Made by a program: the position numbers and the translations under genes
Notes under the pieces: model-generated
The model's input: only the letters and a program-made list of their open reading frames with translations
Database searches by the model: none
Told to the model about the DNA's origin: nothing
Shown here: positions 49,345 through 58,458 of the stretch, one piece after another
Numbering within the stretch: the stretch's first letter is position 1
How the letters are laid out: every line of letters starts with the position of its first letter
Assembly (NCBI RefSeq): GCF_010727475.1
Contig: NZ_AP022567.1
Location: 2,046,001 to 2,110,000, forward strand
Direction of reading: 5' to 3'
DNA: 64,000 nucleotides
DNA from: Mycolicibacterium mageritense
Lineage (GTDB): Bacteria; Actinomycetota; Actinomycetes; Mycobacteriales; Mycobacteriaceae

Positions 49345-50124
49345 ATGACCCGCCGACTGGAAGTCATCGGGATCGACAAGGAGTATGCGACGTCCCACGG
49401 CGTGACTCGGGTTCTGCAGCGGCTGACCCTGCACGCCGACCGCGGCGAGTTCGTCTCCATCGTCGGCCCGAGCGGATGCGGCAAGTCGACCCTGTTCAAC
49501 ATCATCACCGGCCTGGTGGCGCCCACCGCAGGGTCGATCGTGGTGAACGGCGTCGATGTCACCGGCAGCACCTCGGAACACATCGGCTATGTCCTGCAGA
49601 AAGACCTGCTGTTCCCGTGGCGGACGGTTCTTGAGAACGTCATCCTCGGACTGGAAGTCCGCGGCACGCGCAGGAAAGAAGCCCGCGAACGCGCCCGCCA
49701 CCTGTTCGCGGCCTACAAGCTCGAGGGCTACGAGGACAACTACCCCGCCGATCTCTCTGGAGGCATGCGGCAGCGGGCGGCACTCATGCGCACCATGGTG
49801 ACAGATCCGGACATCATCCTGATGGACGAGGCGTATAAGGCACTCGACTATCCCCTCAAGATCGCGCTGGAGGGCGAGCTGCTCGAAACCGCCAGAGCCA
49901 CAGGGAAAACCGTTGTCGCTGTCACGCACGACATCGAGGAAGCGGTCACGATGTCCGACCGCGTGTACATCCTCAAAGCCCACCCCGGAGAGATCGTCGA
50001 CGAACTCGACGTCGATCTCGGCACCACGAGCACCGATATCAACGAGCGGCGACTCGCGCCCCGATTCAACGAGTTCTACGAAAAGATCTGGCGCGGAATC
50101 GGACAGTCGGCGGACGTCGCATGA
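49345..50124 (+). CDS. NitT/TauT-type ABC transporter ATPase
   Basis: Importer ATPase of 259 aa. Walker A GPSGCGKST lies at 41-49, the Q-loop in VLQKDLLFPW, the signature in DLSGGMRQRAALMRTM, and the H-loop in VAVTHDIEEA. The Walker B end reads IILMDEAYKALD with catalytic Glu162, where the family normally has DEPFxALD; this Pro-Phe to Ala-Tyr change is unusual but keeps the D-loop. It is the first of five same-strand genes (ATPase, permease, binding protein, two amide hydrolases). The RBS before ATG 49345 is weak. Confidence 0.9.
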   Translation: MTRRLEVIGIDKEYATSHGVTRVLQRLTLHADRGEFVSIVGPSGCGKSTLFNIITGLVAPTAGSIVVNGVDVTGSTSEHIGYVLQKDLLFPWRTVLENVILGLEVRGTRRKEARERARHLFAAYKLEGYEDNYPADLSGGMRQRAALMRTMVTDPDIILMDEAYKALDYPLKIALEGELLETARATGKTVVAVTHDIEEAVTMSDRVYILKAHPGEIVDELDVDLGTTSTDINERRLAPRFNEFYEKIWRGIGQSADVA

Positions 50125-50167
50125 ACCCCACCGGCCGCCCATTTCCTCACCTCACCCAGGAGGACAG

Positions 50168-51001
50168 ATGACCACCGTGCTGACCGAGCCGTCGGCCGCC
50201 CCCACACGACCGGTCCGGCGGCGGACGGCGACCGCATCGCCGCGCAGCCGGCGGATCATCCTGCACACCATGCAAGTACTGATCGTCGTAACCGCGTTGT
50301 CCGCATGGGAGTTCGGCGCCCGTAGCGGTGCCATCAGTTCATTCCTCTTCGGCAGCCCCAGTGCGGTGTGGAACGTACTACAGACCCGCGCGGTCTCCGG
50401 TGAGCTGTGGTCCGACATCGGCATCACCAGCACGGAGGTCATCCTCGGATTCCTGATCGGCGCCGTCGGTGGATCCGTCCTCGGCCTGCTGCTGTGGTAC
50501 TCGCAATTCGTCGCGGATCTGACGTCACCGTTCATCGCGGCCGTCGGGTCGATCCCGGTTCTGGCGGTCGCGCCATTGACAATCATCTGGTTCGGCACCG
50601 AGATGACATCCAAGGTCGTGATCGTCGCGTTCTCGTGTGTGGTCGTGTCATTGACCACCTCCTACCGCGGCGCCCGACGCACCGATCCCGACCTGATCAA
50701 CCTGATGAAGTCGTTCGGCGCCTCCCGCTCCCAGATCTTCCGCAAACTCGTTGTGCCGTCAGCGATGACATGGGTGGTATCGGGTTTGAAGCTCAACATC
50801 GGCTTCGCACTGGTCGGCGCAATCGTCGGCGAATACATCAGTTCCGACGCCGGTGTTGGTCACATGATCCTGCTCGGCAGCTCCAATTTCACCATCAGCC
50901 TCGTCATCGCCGGCATCGCCATCGTCATGGTCATGGTGCTGGTCTTCAACCTCCTCGTCAGCGCTGTGGAGCGCTTTCTTGGTCATTGGGAAAGGTCATG
51001 A
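50168..51001 (+). CDS. ABC transporter permease, NitT/TauT type
   Basis: Integral membrane permease of 277 aa with six TM segments from about residue 33. The cytoplasmic coupling loop with the EAA-like motif is RTDPDLINLMKSFGASRSQIFRKLVVPSA (about 180-205). Start ATG 50168 has the strong RBS AGGAGG 5 bases upstream, although the open frame runs back to 49913. It follows the ATPase gene by 43 bases and its stop overlaps a potential start of the binding-protein gene. Confidence 0.92.
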   Translation: MTTVLTEPSAAPTRPVRRRTATASPRSRRIILHTMQVLIVVTALSAWEFGARSGAISSFLFGSPSAVWNVLQTRAVSGELWSDIGITSTEVILGFLIGAVGGSVLGLLLWYSQFVADLTSPFIAAVGSIPVLAVAPLTIIWFGTEMTSKVVIVAFSCVVVSLTTSYRGARRTDPDLINLMKSFGASRSQIFRKLVVPSAMTWVVSGLKLNIGFALVGAIVGEYISSDAGVGHMILLGSSNFTISLVIAGIAIVMVMVLVFNLLVSAVERFLGHWERS

Positions 51002-51003
51002 TC

Positions 51004-52038
51004 ATGAACACTCGAAAGTTGCTCCGACAGTTCGCCGTTACCGCCACATCGGCGACAGTCCTGCTGGCCGCGGCCTGCGGAAGCGAGCCCGCGCAGGCCA
51101 CGGACGGTACCACCACGGTGCGAATCAGCCAGGCCTTCCAGTCGCTGCTCTATCTCCCGCTCTACGTCGCGCACGAGAACGGCTACTTCCAGGAACAGGG
51201 GGTCACGGTCGACATCGCCACCGGCGGCGGTGGCACCCAGTCCTGGACCGCGGTGCTCAGCGGATCCGCCGACTTCTCCATCCAGGATCCGGTTTTCGTG
51301 CCGAAGTCACACGAGAACGGCGGTCCCGGTGTGGTGGTGGCGGCCATCCAGAACGCTCCCTCGGTGTTCGTCATCGGGCGCAATGGCGGCAACGCCACCC
51401 TGAACGACCCCTCGGTGTTCGAAGGCAAGAAGGTCGTGGTGAGCCCGGAGCCGGACACCAGTTGGGCCTTCATGAAATATCTGATCGACCAGAAGGGGCT
51501 GAAGGACGTCACGATGGTCAACGTCGCGCTCGGCAGTGAACTCGCCGCCGTGGCAGGTGGACAGGCCGACCTGGCACTGTCCTTCGAGCCGACCGTCAGC
51601 CAGGCAGTGGTGGACCAGGGCCTTGCGGTCGTCTATTCCTTCCCCGCCAATCCGGACTGGTACCCCTTCGCCTTCTCCAGTCTCACCACCACGGAGAAGT
51701 ACCTGCAAGACAACCCCGAACCCGCCCAAGGGGTCGTCACCGCCATCGCAAAGGCATCGAAGTTCATCTACGCCGACCCGGAGGCCACCATCGACATCGC
51801 CGCAAAGTACTTCCCGGATCTGCCCCGCGAGGTCGTCGCGGCCGCCGTCGAACGGGAGATCGACGCCAAGGGTTACGCAGAGGACATCACAGTGACCAAG
51901 GAGTCATGGGACCGCAACATGGAGATCTCGTTGTTCACCAAGAACATCGCGGCCTACCCCTCGGATGCCACGTCGTATGAGAACAACGTCAATACCGAAC
52001 TGACCACCCGGGCCCGCGACGCACTCGAGGCAGGATGA
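51004..52038 (+). CDS. ABC substrate-binding lipoprotein, SsuA/THI5-like
   Basis: Exported binding protein of 344 aa with signal peptide and lipobox LAAAC (about residues 21-25). The mature part is NMT1/THI5/SsuA-like: VRISQAFQSLLYLPLYVAHENGYFQEQGV, a Gly-rich TGGGGTQSWTAVLSGSADFSI, and AAVAGGQADLALSFEPTV. This class binds sulfonates, nitrate, pyrimidine precursors or aromatic acids. ATG 51004 has AAAGG at 8 bases; the ATG at 50998 overlaps the permease stop and is an alternative. Adjacent amide hydrolases suggest an amide-bearing ligand. Confidence 0.9.
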   Translation: MNTRKLLRQFAVTATSATVLLAAACGSEPAQATDGTTTVRISQAFQSLLYLPLYVAHENGYFQEQGVTVDIATGGGGTQSWTAVLSGSADFSIQDPVFVPKSHENGGPGVVVAAIQNAPSVFVIGRNGGNATLNDPSVFEGKKVVVSPEPDTSWAFMKYLIDQKGLKDVTMVNVALGSELAAVAGGQADLALSFEPTVSQAVVDQGLAVVYSFPANPDWYPFAFSSLTTTEKYLQDNPEPAQGVVTAIAKASKFIYADPEATIDIAAKYFPDLPREVVAAAVEREIDAKGYAEDITVTKESWDRNMEISLFTKNIAAYPSDATSYENNVNTELTTRARDALEAG

Positions 52039-53570
52039 ACATGACCGTGCATCCTCCAGAACCCGCAAATCTCGAACAAGCCTCTGCTGCATACGATCTC
52101 GGTCTGTCCACACGCGAATTGGCTGAGTTCGCCCCGCACGTCGAAGACATGCTGGCCTCCTGGGATGTGGTCGCCGAATTGCACAGGGAGATCGAGCCAC
52201 CCACCGTCACACGTGCCTGGGCGAAGCCGGCGCACAACCCTTTTGGCGCCTGGTACGTCACATGCGACATCACCTCGACCGGCGCGGGCCTGTTGGCGGG
52301 CCGGACGGTGGCTATCAAGGACAACATCGCCGTGGCCGGTGTGCCGATGATGAACGGCTCAGCGTTGGTCGAAGGCTACCTCCCTAACCAGGATGCCACC
52401 GTGGTGACCCGGCTGCTGGCCGCCGGCGCAACCATCACCGGCAAGGCCGTCTGCGAGGATCTCTGCTTCTCCGGTGCGTCGCACACCGCCGCCACCGGTC
52501 CGGTTCGCAATCCCTGGGACCACACCCGGACAACGGGTGGATCCTCCAGCGGCAGTGCCGCTCTGGTCGCGGCCGGGGTGGTCGATCTCGCGATCGGCGG
52601 TGACCAGGGCGGCTCGGTTCGACTGCCTGCCGCGTTCACCGGGATCGTCGGGCACAAGCCGACACACGGGCTGGTCCCCTACACCGGCGCGTTCCCCATC
52701 GAGCAGACCCTCGACCACCTCGGTCCGATGACCCGCACCGTCGCCGACGCGGCGCTGGTTCTCGACGTGATCGCCGGACCTGATGGCCTGGATCCCCGAC
52801 AGCGCGATGGGCGCGACGGGCCCACGTTCACCGACGAGCTGACCCGGCCCACAGCAGGGCTGCGGGTGGGTGTGCTGACCGAGGGCTTCGGGCACCCGGA
52901 GTCGGCGCCGGGCGTCGACGCCGCCGTCCGCGGCGCCGTCGACGTCCTACGCGCCGAAGGGTTGCTCTGCGAGGAGGTTTCGATACCCTGGCACCACCAC
53001 GGCAAGCGGATCTGGGATGTGATCGCGGTCGAGGGTGGTACCGCCCAGATGGTCGACGGCAACGCCTACGGCAGAAACTGGCAGGGTCGGTACGACCCCG
53101 CGCTCATCGAGCACTACGGAAGCCGACGCCGCGCCGATGGCTCCTCCTTCCCGGACACCGTGAAGCTCGTGCTGCTGGCCGGCCGCCACACCCTCGATCG
53201 GCACCACGGCGTGCACTATGCGATGGCCCGCAACCTCGTTCCGCGCCTGCGAGCCGCCTACGACGAGGCCTTGTCGCGCTTCGACCTCCTCGTCATGCCC
53301 ACCACGCCCATCCTTGCCAGCCCGATACCGGGAAGCGATGCGCCACTGGAGGAATACCTGGCGCGGGCATTGGAGATGATGGCCAATACCGCCACTTTCG
53401 ACGTGACGGGCCATCCTGCGTGCAGCGTCCCGGCCGGCTTGGTCGACGGACTGCCGGTCGGGATGATGATCGTGGGCCGCCACCTCGACGATGCCACGGT
53501 CCTGCGGGTTGCGCACACCTTCGAGCACGCCTGCGGGGGCTTTCCCACTGCGCCGGATGGGGCATCATGA
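52035..53570 (+). CDS. Amidase-signature family amidase
   Basis: Amide hydrolase of 511 aa. The Ser-cisSer-Lys triad is complete: Lys95 (VAIKDNIAVAG), Ser170 (TTGGSSSGSAAL) and nucleophile Ser194 (GGDQGGSVRLPAAF), with the family spacing of 75 and 24 residues. An N-terminal helical part of about 60 residues precedes the core. No signal peptide, so it acts inside the cell on an imported compound. ATG 52035 overlaps the binding-protein stop and its own stop overlaps the next ATG. The substrate amide cannot be predicted from sequence. Confidence 0.92.
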   Translation: MNMTVHPPEPANLEQASAAYDLGLSTRELAEFAPHVEDMLASWDVVAELHREIEPPTVTRAWAKPAHNPFGAWYVTCDITSTGAGLLAGRTVAIKDNIAVAGVPMMNGSALVEGYLPNQDATVVTRLLAAGATITGKAVCEDLCFSGASHTAATGPVRNPWDHTRTTGGSSSGSAALVAAGVVDLAIGGDQGGSVRLPAAFTGIVGHKPTHGLVPYTGAFPIEQTLDHLGPMTRTVADAALVLDVIAGPDGLDPRQRDGRDGPTFTDELTRPTAGLRVGVLTEGFGHPESAPGVDAAVRGAVDVLRAEGLLCEEVSIPWHHHGKRIWDVIAVEGGTAQMVDGNAYGRNWQGRYDPALIEHYGSRRRADGSSFPDTVKLVLLAGRHTLDRHHGVHYAMARNLVPRLRAAYDEALSRFDLLVMPTTPILASPIPGSDAPLEEYLARALEMMANTATFDVTGHPACSVPAGLVDGLPVGMMIVGRHLDDATVLRVAHTFEHACGGFPTAPDGAS

Positions 53571-54673
53571 GCGACGTGCACGAGATCGAACTGGACCTCA
53601 CCAAATCACTGGTGGACGACCCGCGGGCGGGTCACAACCGCTGGCATCCAGACATTCCCGCGGTGCTGCGATGCGCGCCGGGCGACACGGTGGCGATGCG
53701 TGCGCGCGACGGTTACGACGGTCAGATCACCCGGGATTCGACCGCGGCGGACGTGTTGGCCATGGATACCGCCCGCATCCACCCGTTGACCGGACCCGTG
53801 TACGTCGAGGACGCCGAACCCGGTGATCTCCTGGTGGTCGATGTGTTATCGGTGGAGACCGGCGACTTCGGTGCCACCCTGAACATTCCCGGATTCGGTT
53901 TCCTGCGTGACGAATTCACCGAACCACACGTCGTGCGCTGGGAGATCGCCGACGGGTTCGCCCGGTCGGCGGACCTGCCAGGCGTACGGTTGCCTGCGGC
54001 CCCCTTCATGGGGGTGATGGGGGTAGCGCCGTCACGAGAGTTGTTCGAGCGCAGCAGATCCGCCGAACAACAGGTCGCCCGGGAGGGCGGTCTGGTCGAA
54101 CTTCCGAATCCCGCCTCGGCGGTGCCACCGGACCTCCCGGGGGATCCGGGGCGGCGCACCATCTGCCCCACCGAGGCCGGCGGCAACATCGACATCAAAC
54201 ACCTGACCGCGGGTAGCCGGGTGTACCTGCCGGTGTGGGTCACGGGCGCATTGTTCTCCGTCGGCGACGGTCATTTCGCCCAGGGCGACGGCGAGTCCTG
54301 CGGTGCCGCAGTGGAAACCACCACCAGAGTGGTGCTGCGATTCGACCTGCGCAAGCGGGCAGCGACGTCGGGCGGCGTCCGCTACCTGCGCTTCGAGCGC
54401 CTCACCGGCGAGCCACCGGAGGTGGCCGCCCGTCCGCACTTCGCGGTCACCGGTGTACCGGTAGACGACGGCCGGATCCACCCGGAGAATCTCAACCTGG
54501 CCACACGAAACGCACTGCGCCTGATGGTCGATCACCTGGCCGATGAGCGCGGGTTCACCCGTCAGCAGGCGTATGCGCTGTGCAGCGTCGCCGTCGACCT
54601 GCGCATCAGCCAGATCGTCGACGTGCCCAACGTGTTGGTGTCGGCCATGGTGCCCACCGACATCTTCGAGTGA
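53567..54673 (+). CDS. Acetamidase/formamidase family protein
   Basis: FmdA/AmdA-family amide hydrolase of 368 aa, cytosolic. Family features are HNRWHPDIPAVLRCAPGDTV, VDVLSVETGDFG, NIDIKHLTAGSRVYLPVWV and the conserved SVGDGHFAQGDGESCGAAVET, which holds the probable metal and active-site residues. It would release ammonia from a short amide such as formamide or acetamide. It is the last gene of the transporter operon. Two unrelated amidases in series suggest a substrate with two amide groups, or one that first yields a small amide. Confidence 0.9.
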   Translation: MSDVHEIELDLTKSLVDDPRAGHNRWHPDIPAVLRCAPGDTVAMRARDGYDGQITRDSTAADVLAMDTARIHPLTGPVYVEDAEPGDLLVVDVLSVETGDFGATLNIPGFGFLRDEFTEPHVVRWEIADGFARSADLPGVRLPAAPFMGVMGVAPSRELFERSRSAEQQVAREGGLVELPNPASAVPPDLPGDPGRRTICPTEAGGNIDIKHLTAGSRVYLPVWVTGALFSVGDGHFAQGDGESCGAAVETTTRVVLRFDLRKRAATSGGVRYLRFERLTGEPPEVAARPHFAVTGVPVDDGRIHPENLNLATRNALRLMVDHLADERGFTRQQAYALCSVAVDLRISQIVDVPNVLVSAMVPTDIFE

Positions 54674-54954
54674 GCCTCCGGCGCGTGACTTTTCGGGCCG
54701 CCCACGGTCACCTCGGCCACGGGTCGACGTACGGGCCTGGGATGTCCGGCGTTGCGCTCTCTTCTGCATGGCTCCTTTCTCTCCGACGACGCTTGAGCAG
54801 CGAACGGCTCAATCCAGCACGACGACGGTGCGGCTGCGGGAACCGCAGCATGCCTTAACAGCGTTGAGGAGCCAACTCCGTCCAGGCGTCACCCGGGATG
54901 GATCGCCACAACAGCAAGCGGGACTCTGAAGTCACCGAACTGCATTGATCCGAG
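54674..54954. terminator. Gap after the amidase operon with one hairpin
   Basis: No gene was recognised in these 281 bases between the convergent formamidase and TetR genes. A hairpin GCTGCGG-GAA-CCGCAGC lies at 54833-54849 and may end transcription; there is no T-tract. The region reads as ordinary non-coding sequence. Confidence 0.4.
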
Positions 54955-55566
54955 TCACTGCTGATGATCGGATCGCTGTGATCGGATGCCGGCAAGCACA
55001 ACGTCGACGATTCTCTCCGCGTCCGCAGGGGTGAACATACGCATTCCCCGGTTGACGATGAGATGCACTGGGCCGGAGATCATCTCGCCCAGGAAAGAGC
55101 TGTCGACCGGGGGAAGTTCGCCTCGGTCGACCGCGGTGTCCACCCGCTGTCGCATGGCGGCCACCCGGGCGTCGAGCACCCTGGTCAGCGCGCGCAAGGT
55201 AGCGTCGTTACGAGTGGGTTGGATGGCCCTTTCGAGGGTGCGCCCAAACGGTGTTTCGAGCCCGGCCGCAAGGGCCACCAGAAAATCCACCAAATCTCGG
55301 CGTATGTCGCCGGTGTCTGCAATCGAGGCGAGGCCTTCGGCATACCGCAACAACGCCTCGGCGACCAGCTCCTCGCGATCAGGCCAGTTACGGTAAACGC
55401 TGGCCTTGTGCACGCCTGCCGCCGCGGCAACATCCTCATACCGGAACCCGGCGATGCCATCACGCGCCACGAGTTCTGCGGTGGCGGCGAGGATTTGCGC
55501 CTTGACCCGCGCACTACGGCCGCCGGGACGCCGCGCTGGCGGAGGGTCGGTAGTCCCCTTCCTCAT
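54955..55566 (-). CDS. TetR-family regulator of the FAD monooxygenase unit
   Basis: Repressor of 203 aa. The helix-turn-helix is FRYEDVAAAAGVHKASVYRNW (about 41-61) after AQILAATAELVARDGIAG, and the C-terminal domain is TetR_C_16/11-like. ATG 55566 (MRKGTTDPPPARRPGG) is chosen; an upstream extension to 55914 runs antisense to the divergent gene. The 172-base divergent gap contains a promoter and a precise palindrome, so it should repress the FAD-monooxygenase and probably the MFS gene after it. Confidence 0.88.
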   Translation of the reverse strand: MRKGTTDPPPARRPGGRSARVKAQILAATAELVARDGIAGFRYEDVAAAAGVHKASVYRNWPDREELVAEALLRYAEGLASIADTGDIRRDLVDFLVALAAGLETPFGRTLERAIQPTRNDATLRALTRVLDARVAAMRQRVDTAVDRGELPPVDSSFLGEMISGPVHLIVNRGMRMFTPADAERIVDVVLAGIRSQRSDHQQ

Positions 55567-55614
55567 CACCACCCTCACCTTCTGCCTTGTTGACGATTGT
55601 TGCCAAGTGGAGCG

Positions 55615-55643
55615 TTGCGGTGCAACCCGGATGCATATACGCT
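55615..55643 (+). promoter_or_regulatory. Promoter of the FAD monooxygenase gene
   Basis: TTGCGG (55615-55620), 17 bases, TACGCT (55638-55643). The predicted start of transcription near 55651 lies inside the adjacent operator palindrome. Confidence 0.6.
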
Positions 55644-55646
55644 CGC

Positions 55647-55669
55647 TAAAGCGACAAATTATCGCTTTA
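55647..55669. promoter_or_regulatory. TetR operator, TAAAGCGA-N7-TCGCTTTA
   Basis: Perfect 8-base arms (55647-55654 and 55662-55669) around a 7-base, nearly symmetric centre. It lies just after the -10 box, over the predicted transcription start, and 70 bases upstream of the monooxygenase start, an ideal position for the divergent TetR protein. Confidence 0.75.
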
Positions 55670-55738
55670 AGTAGGACGGCCGCAGCCGGCGGCCGTTCAC
55701 CCGTCGCCCACCACCCCTTCGTGATCCATGGAGCGCTG

Positions 55739-56851
55739 TTGAAAATTCTTGTGTCTGGCGGCGGCATAGCCGGATTGGCGTGTGCGCTGGAATTCGGCCG
55801 CCGCGGCCACGATGTCACGGTGATCGAACGCGCTCCCCACCTCCGGCTCACAGGCACCCCGATCGACATCCGCGGGGATGCCATCGAAGCCGTGGAAAAG
55901 ATGGGACTGCTCACGCGAATTCAGGCACGCCGCGTCCGGATGTCTGAGCAAACACAGTTTCTCGACATACACGGCGAACCGATCGCCCGGATGCCCATCG
56001 CAGAGATCGGCGACTCCGATGACGACATCGAGATCCTGCGCGAGGATCTCGTAGGCATCCTGGCCGATGCTGTTTCGGACGCAGCGACCATCCGCTTCGA
56101 TGACTCCATCAAGGTCTTGGCCCACAGCGACGACCACGTCGACGCACAATTCGCATCGGGCCGGACCGCGCGGTACGACCTCGTTGTCGGCGCCGACGGC
56201 CAGTACTCCGCGGTCCGCCGACTGGTGTTCGGGCCCGACGAGCACTGCCTGAGACACCTCGGCGTGTACTTCGCCCTCGCCCATCTTCCCGATGAGCCTC
56301 ACACTGAGGGCGCGAACTCGATATACAACGTTCCCGGCCGAATGGCAGGTGTGTTCCGATACGGGGGTAAGACGGTCGCAGTTTTCGAGTTCCGCTCGGA
56401 ATCAGTCGATTATGATCCCGACGACGTGGACGGCAAGAAGCAGATCCTGTTCGACGCTTTTGCCGACTACCGGTCGTGGCGTATCCCAGAGCTGCTCGAG
56501 GCAGCACGCGTCGATCCTGCCTTCTACTTCTCTGCCGCGAGTCAAGTTCACCTGACCTCTTGGCACCGTGGTCGCGTCGTGCTCGTCGGGGACGCCGGCT
56601 ACTGCGCGGCGTTCCTGTCCGGCCGGGGCACTTCGCTGGCCCTCACCGGTGCGCGGTTCCTCGCCGAAGAACTGGATCGAGATCGCGACCACACCACGGC
56701 ATTCGCGCGGTACGAAGCCCGGCAACGCCCGTATGTGACGTTCGCTCAGGGCCGAGTGGCCAGTGGCCGCGATCGCGTCCTTCCTGCAACCTGGGCCGAC
56801 ATTGCCGCCCGCAATCAAGCCCTGAAAGCGGCCAGCACCCGAATACTTTGA
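55739..56851 (+). CDS. FAD-dependent monooxygenase (PHBH/TetX-like)
   Basis: Flavoprotein hydroxylase of 370 aa. The N-terminal dinucleotide fold is KILVSGGGIAGLACALEFG (GxGxxG at 7-12) with the acidic end VIERA, the middle YDLVVGADGQYSAVRRLVF is the DG motif, and VVLVGDAGYCAAFLSGRGTSLAL is the FAD-ribityl GD motif. A TTG at 55739 is the best start: it has GGAG 5 bases upstream and gives a family-like N-terminus; GTG 55721 is an alternative. It may modify an antibiotic or aromatic compound, and the following MFS pump is consistent with a resistance or detoxification unit. Confidence 0.88.
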   Translation: MKILVSGGGIAGLACALEFGRRGHDVTVIERAPHLRLTGTPIDIRGDAIEAVEKMGLLTRIQARRVRMSEQTQFLDIHGEPIARMPIAEIGDSDDDIEILREDLVGILADAVSDAATIRFDDSIKVLAHSDDHVDAQFASGRTARYDLVVGADGQYSAVRRLVFGPDEHCLRHLGVYFALAHLPDEPHTEGANSIYNVPGRMAGVFRYGGKTVAVFEFRSESVDYDPDDVDGKKQILFDAFADYRSWRIPELLEAARVDPAFYFSAASQVHLTSWHRGRVVLVGDAGYCAAFLSGRGTSLALTGARFLAEELDRDRDHTTAFARYEARQRPYVTFAQGRVASGRDRVLPATWADIAARNQALKAASTRIL

Positions 56852-56933
56852 CTGCGAACTGTTTTCAATACCCGACCACCGGAACGGATCGGCCGACCGT
56901 CTCACGCCGCTTACCCAAACAACGTAATTCCCA

Positions 56934-56945
56934 GTTCATTTGAAC
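56934..56945. promoter_or_regulatory. 12-bp palindrome before the MFS gene
   Basis: GTTCATTTGAAC lies 8 bases upstream of the MFS start and is perfectly symmetric apart from the central pair. It may be a regulator site or chance. Confidence 0.3.
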
Positions 56946-56953
56946 GAAAGTAC

Positions 56954-58411
56954 ATGGTGAAACAGCTTCAAGATGATTCAGTCGGAGGCGACCAAGCGCA
57001 CAGCTGGAGCGCCAGGCTCGTCCTCTGGGCAGCGGTTCTGACTCTCGCCAACGTTCTGGCTGATCTGGTCATCGGATCGCCCATGATGGTCTTGCCGCAG
57101 TTGATGGAGCATTTCGACACCGATCAGGCGGCCTGGCTCAACGCCGGGGGGATGCTGGCCGGGGCCATCTGGTCACCGCTGCTGGCCAAGAGTTCCGACA
57201 TCTTCGGTAAGCGCCGGCTACTTCTCATCACCCTTCTCCTTGCCTGCGCAGGGGCCGTGATCTGCCTGCTGGCCACTACCCTGTGGATCTTTCTGGTAGG
57301 ACGTTTTTTCCAAGGAGCTGCATTCGCCGCGGTCTTCCTCACGGTGGCGCTCACACAGCAGATCTGCAAGCCGACAGTGGCCATGACACTGGTCGGCATT
57401 CTGACGTCGGGTTCGTCCATTGTCGGGATCATCGAGCCATTTGTGATGCAGCCTGTCATCGAGTCATTCGGGTTTCGGGGCGTGTTCGTCGCCGCGGCCT
57501 TGCTCGCTGCAACCGCCGCGGTCTGTGTGCGCTTGTTCATCCCCGAGTCGCCGATCCGCACCGGCGGCAGGATCGATGTGGCCGGGGCGCTACTTCTCGG
57601 TTGCGGCCTCGGCGCGACCCTTGCCTACATCAGCCTCGGCAGTGACGCCGGCTGGTTGTCCGGGGGCATGGTTGCGCTGTTGACTGCCGGTGTCACGGCA
57701 TTGGCAGGCTGGGTGTTCCTCGCGCTGCGAATCGATGAACCCATCATCGACATCCGGGCATTGTCCCGTCCTGTTCTGCTCACACTGTTGGCACTGGTGT
57801 TGGCTGCGGGCTCCTTTCGCAGCATGCTGCAACTGACCGGTATCACCGCCCAGGTCTCCCCTGCACTCGGTCTCGGTTACGGGCTGGGCGGCAGTCAAGC
57901 GCTCGCCGCGCTGCTCGGTACGGCCAATCTCGGCATCGTTGTCGGCGGAGTCGGCGCCGGATGGATCGCGGGCCGAGTCGGCTCGGCGCTCCCGCTTCTG
58001 GGCGGTATCTCCGTGGGCACCGCTGCGACCTTCGGGATGCTGGCAGGGGTAGCACTGCTGCCGCTGGCGATGGCCTGCGCCGCCATGCTCGGTGTTGCCG
58101 CCGGTGCAATAGGCGCCTCGGGCTACAACTTGGCCACCAGCCTCGAAGACCCCGAACGGCAAGGCATGACAGCCGGCCTGGTGTCGGTTGTGCTCGCCCT
58201 CGGCTCGGTCGTGGTCAATATCGCCGGCGGGGAGGTACTCAAAGCCACCCAGCTACCGGGCCTCAGCGCAGGTGGAGCCGCGGTCAGCACCGCGTCCGGC
58301 GTTTATCTGTACATCACGTTGGCGGGAGTGCTCTTTGCATTGGCAGCGGTGCCGGTCATCGCGGTGTTACGCACCACCTTTCGACAAAGCTTGGAGAATC
58401 TGTCCGAATAG
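56954..58411 (+). CDS. MFS transporter, DHA2-like
   Basis: Major facilitator of 485 aa with about 14 TM segments. The N-terminal half has MMVLPQLMEHFDTDQAAWLNAGGMLAGAI and LAKSSDIFGKRRLLLITLLLACAGA (the conserved loop 2-3), with the motif FLVGRFFQGAAFAAVFLTVAL. This layout fits drug:H+ antiporters. It follows the FAD monooxygenase by 102 bases on the same strand, and the two probably share the TetR-controlled promoter. Substrate unknown. Confidence 0.85.
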   Translation: MVKQLQDDSVGGDQAHSWSARLVLWAAVLTLANVLADLVIGSPMMVLPQLMEHFDTDQAAWLNAGGMLAGAIWSPLLAKSSDIFGKRRLLLITLLLACAGAVICLLATTLWIFLVGRFFQGAAFAAVFLTVALTQQICKPTVAMTLVGILTSGSSIVGIIEPFVMQPVIESFGFRGVFVAAALLAATAAVCVRLFIPESPIRTGGRIDVAGALLLGCGLGATLAYISLGSDAGWLSGGMVALLTAGVTALAGWVFLALRIDEPIIDIRALSRPVLLTLLALVLAAGSFRSMLQLTGITAQVSPALGLGYGLGGSQALAALLGTANLGIVVGGVGAGWIAGRVGSALPLLGGISVGTAATFGMLAGVALLPLAMACAAMLGVAAGAIGASGYNLATSLEDPERQGMTAGLVSVVLALGSVVVNIAGGEVLKATQLPGLSAGGAAVSTASGVYLYITLAGVLFALAAVPVIAVLRTTFRQSLENLSE

Positions 58412-58458
58412 CGACGCCCGCAGCTCAGCTTCCTGGTCCTGCGTCATTCCCTCGGCGA

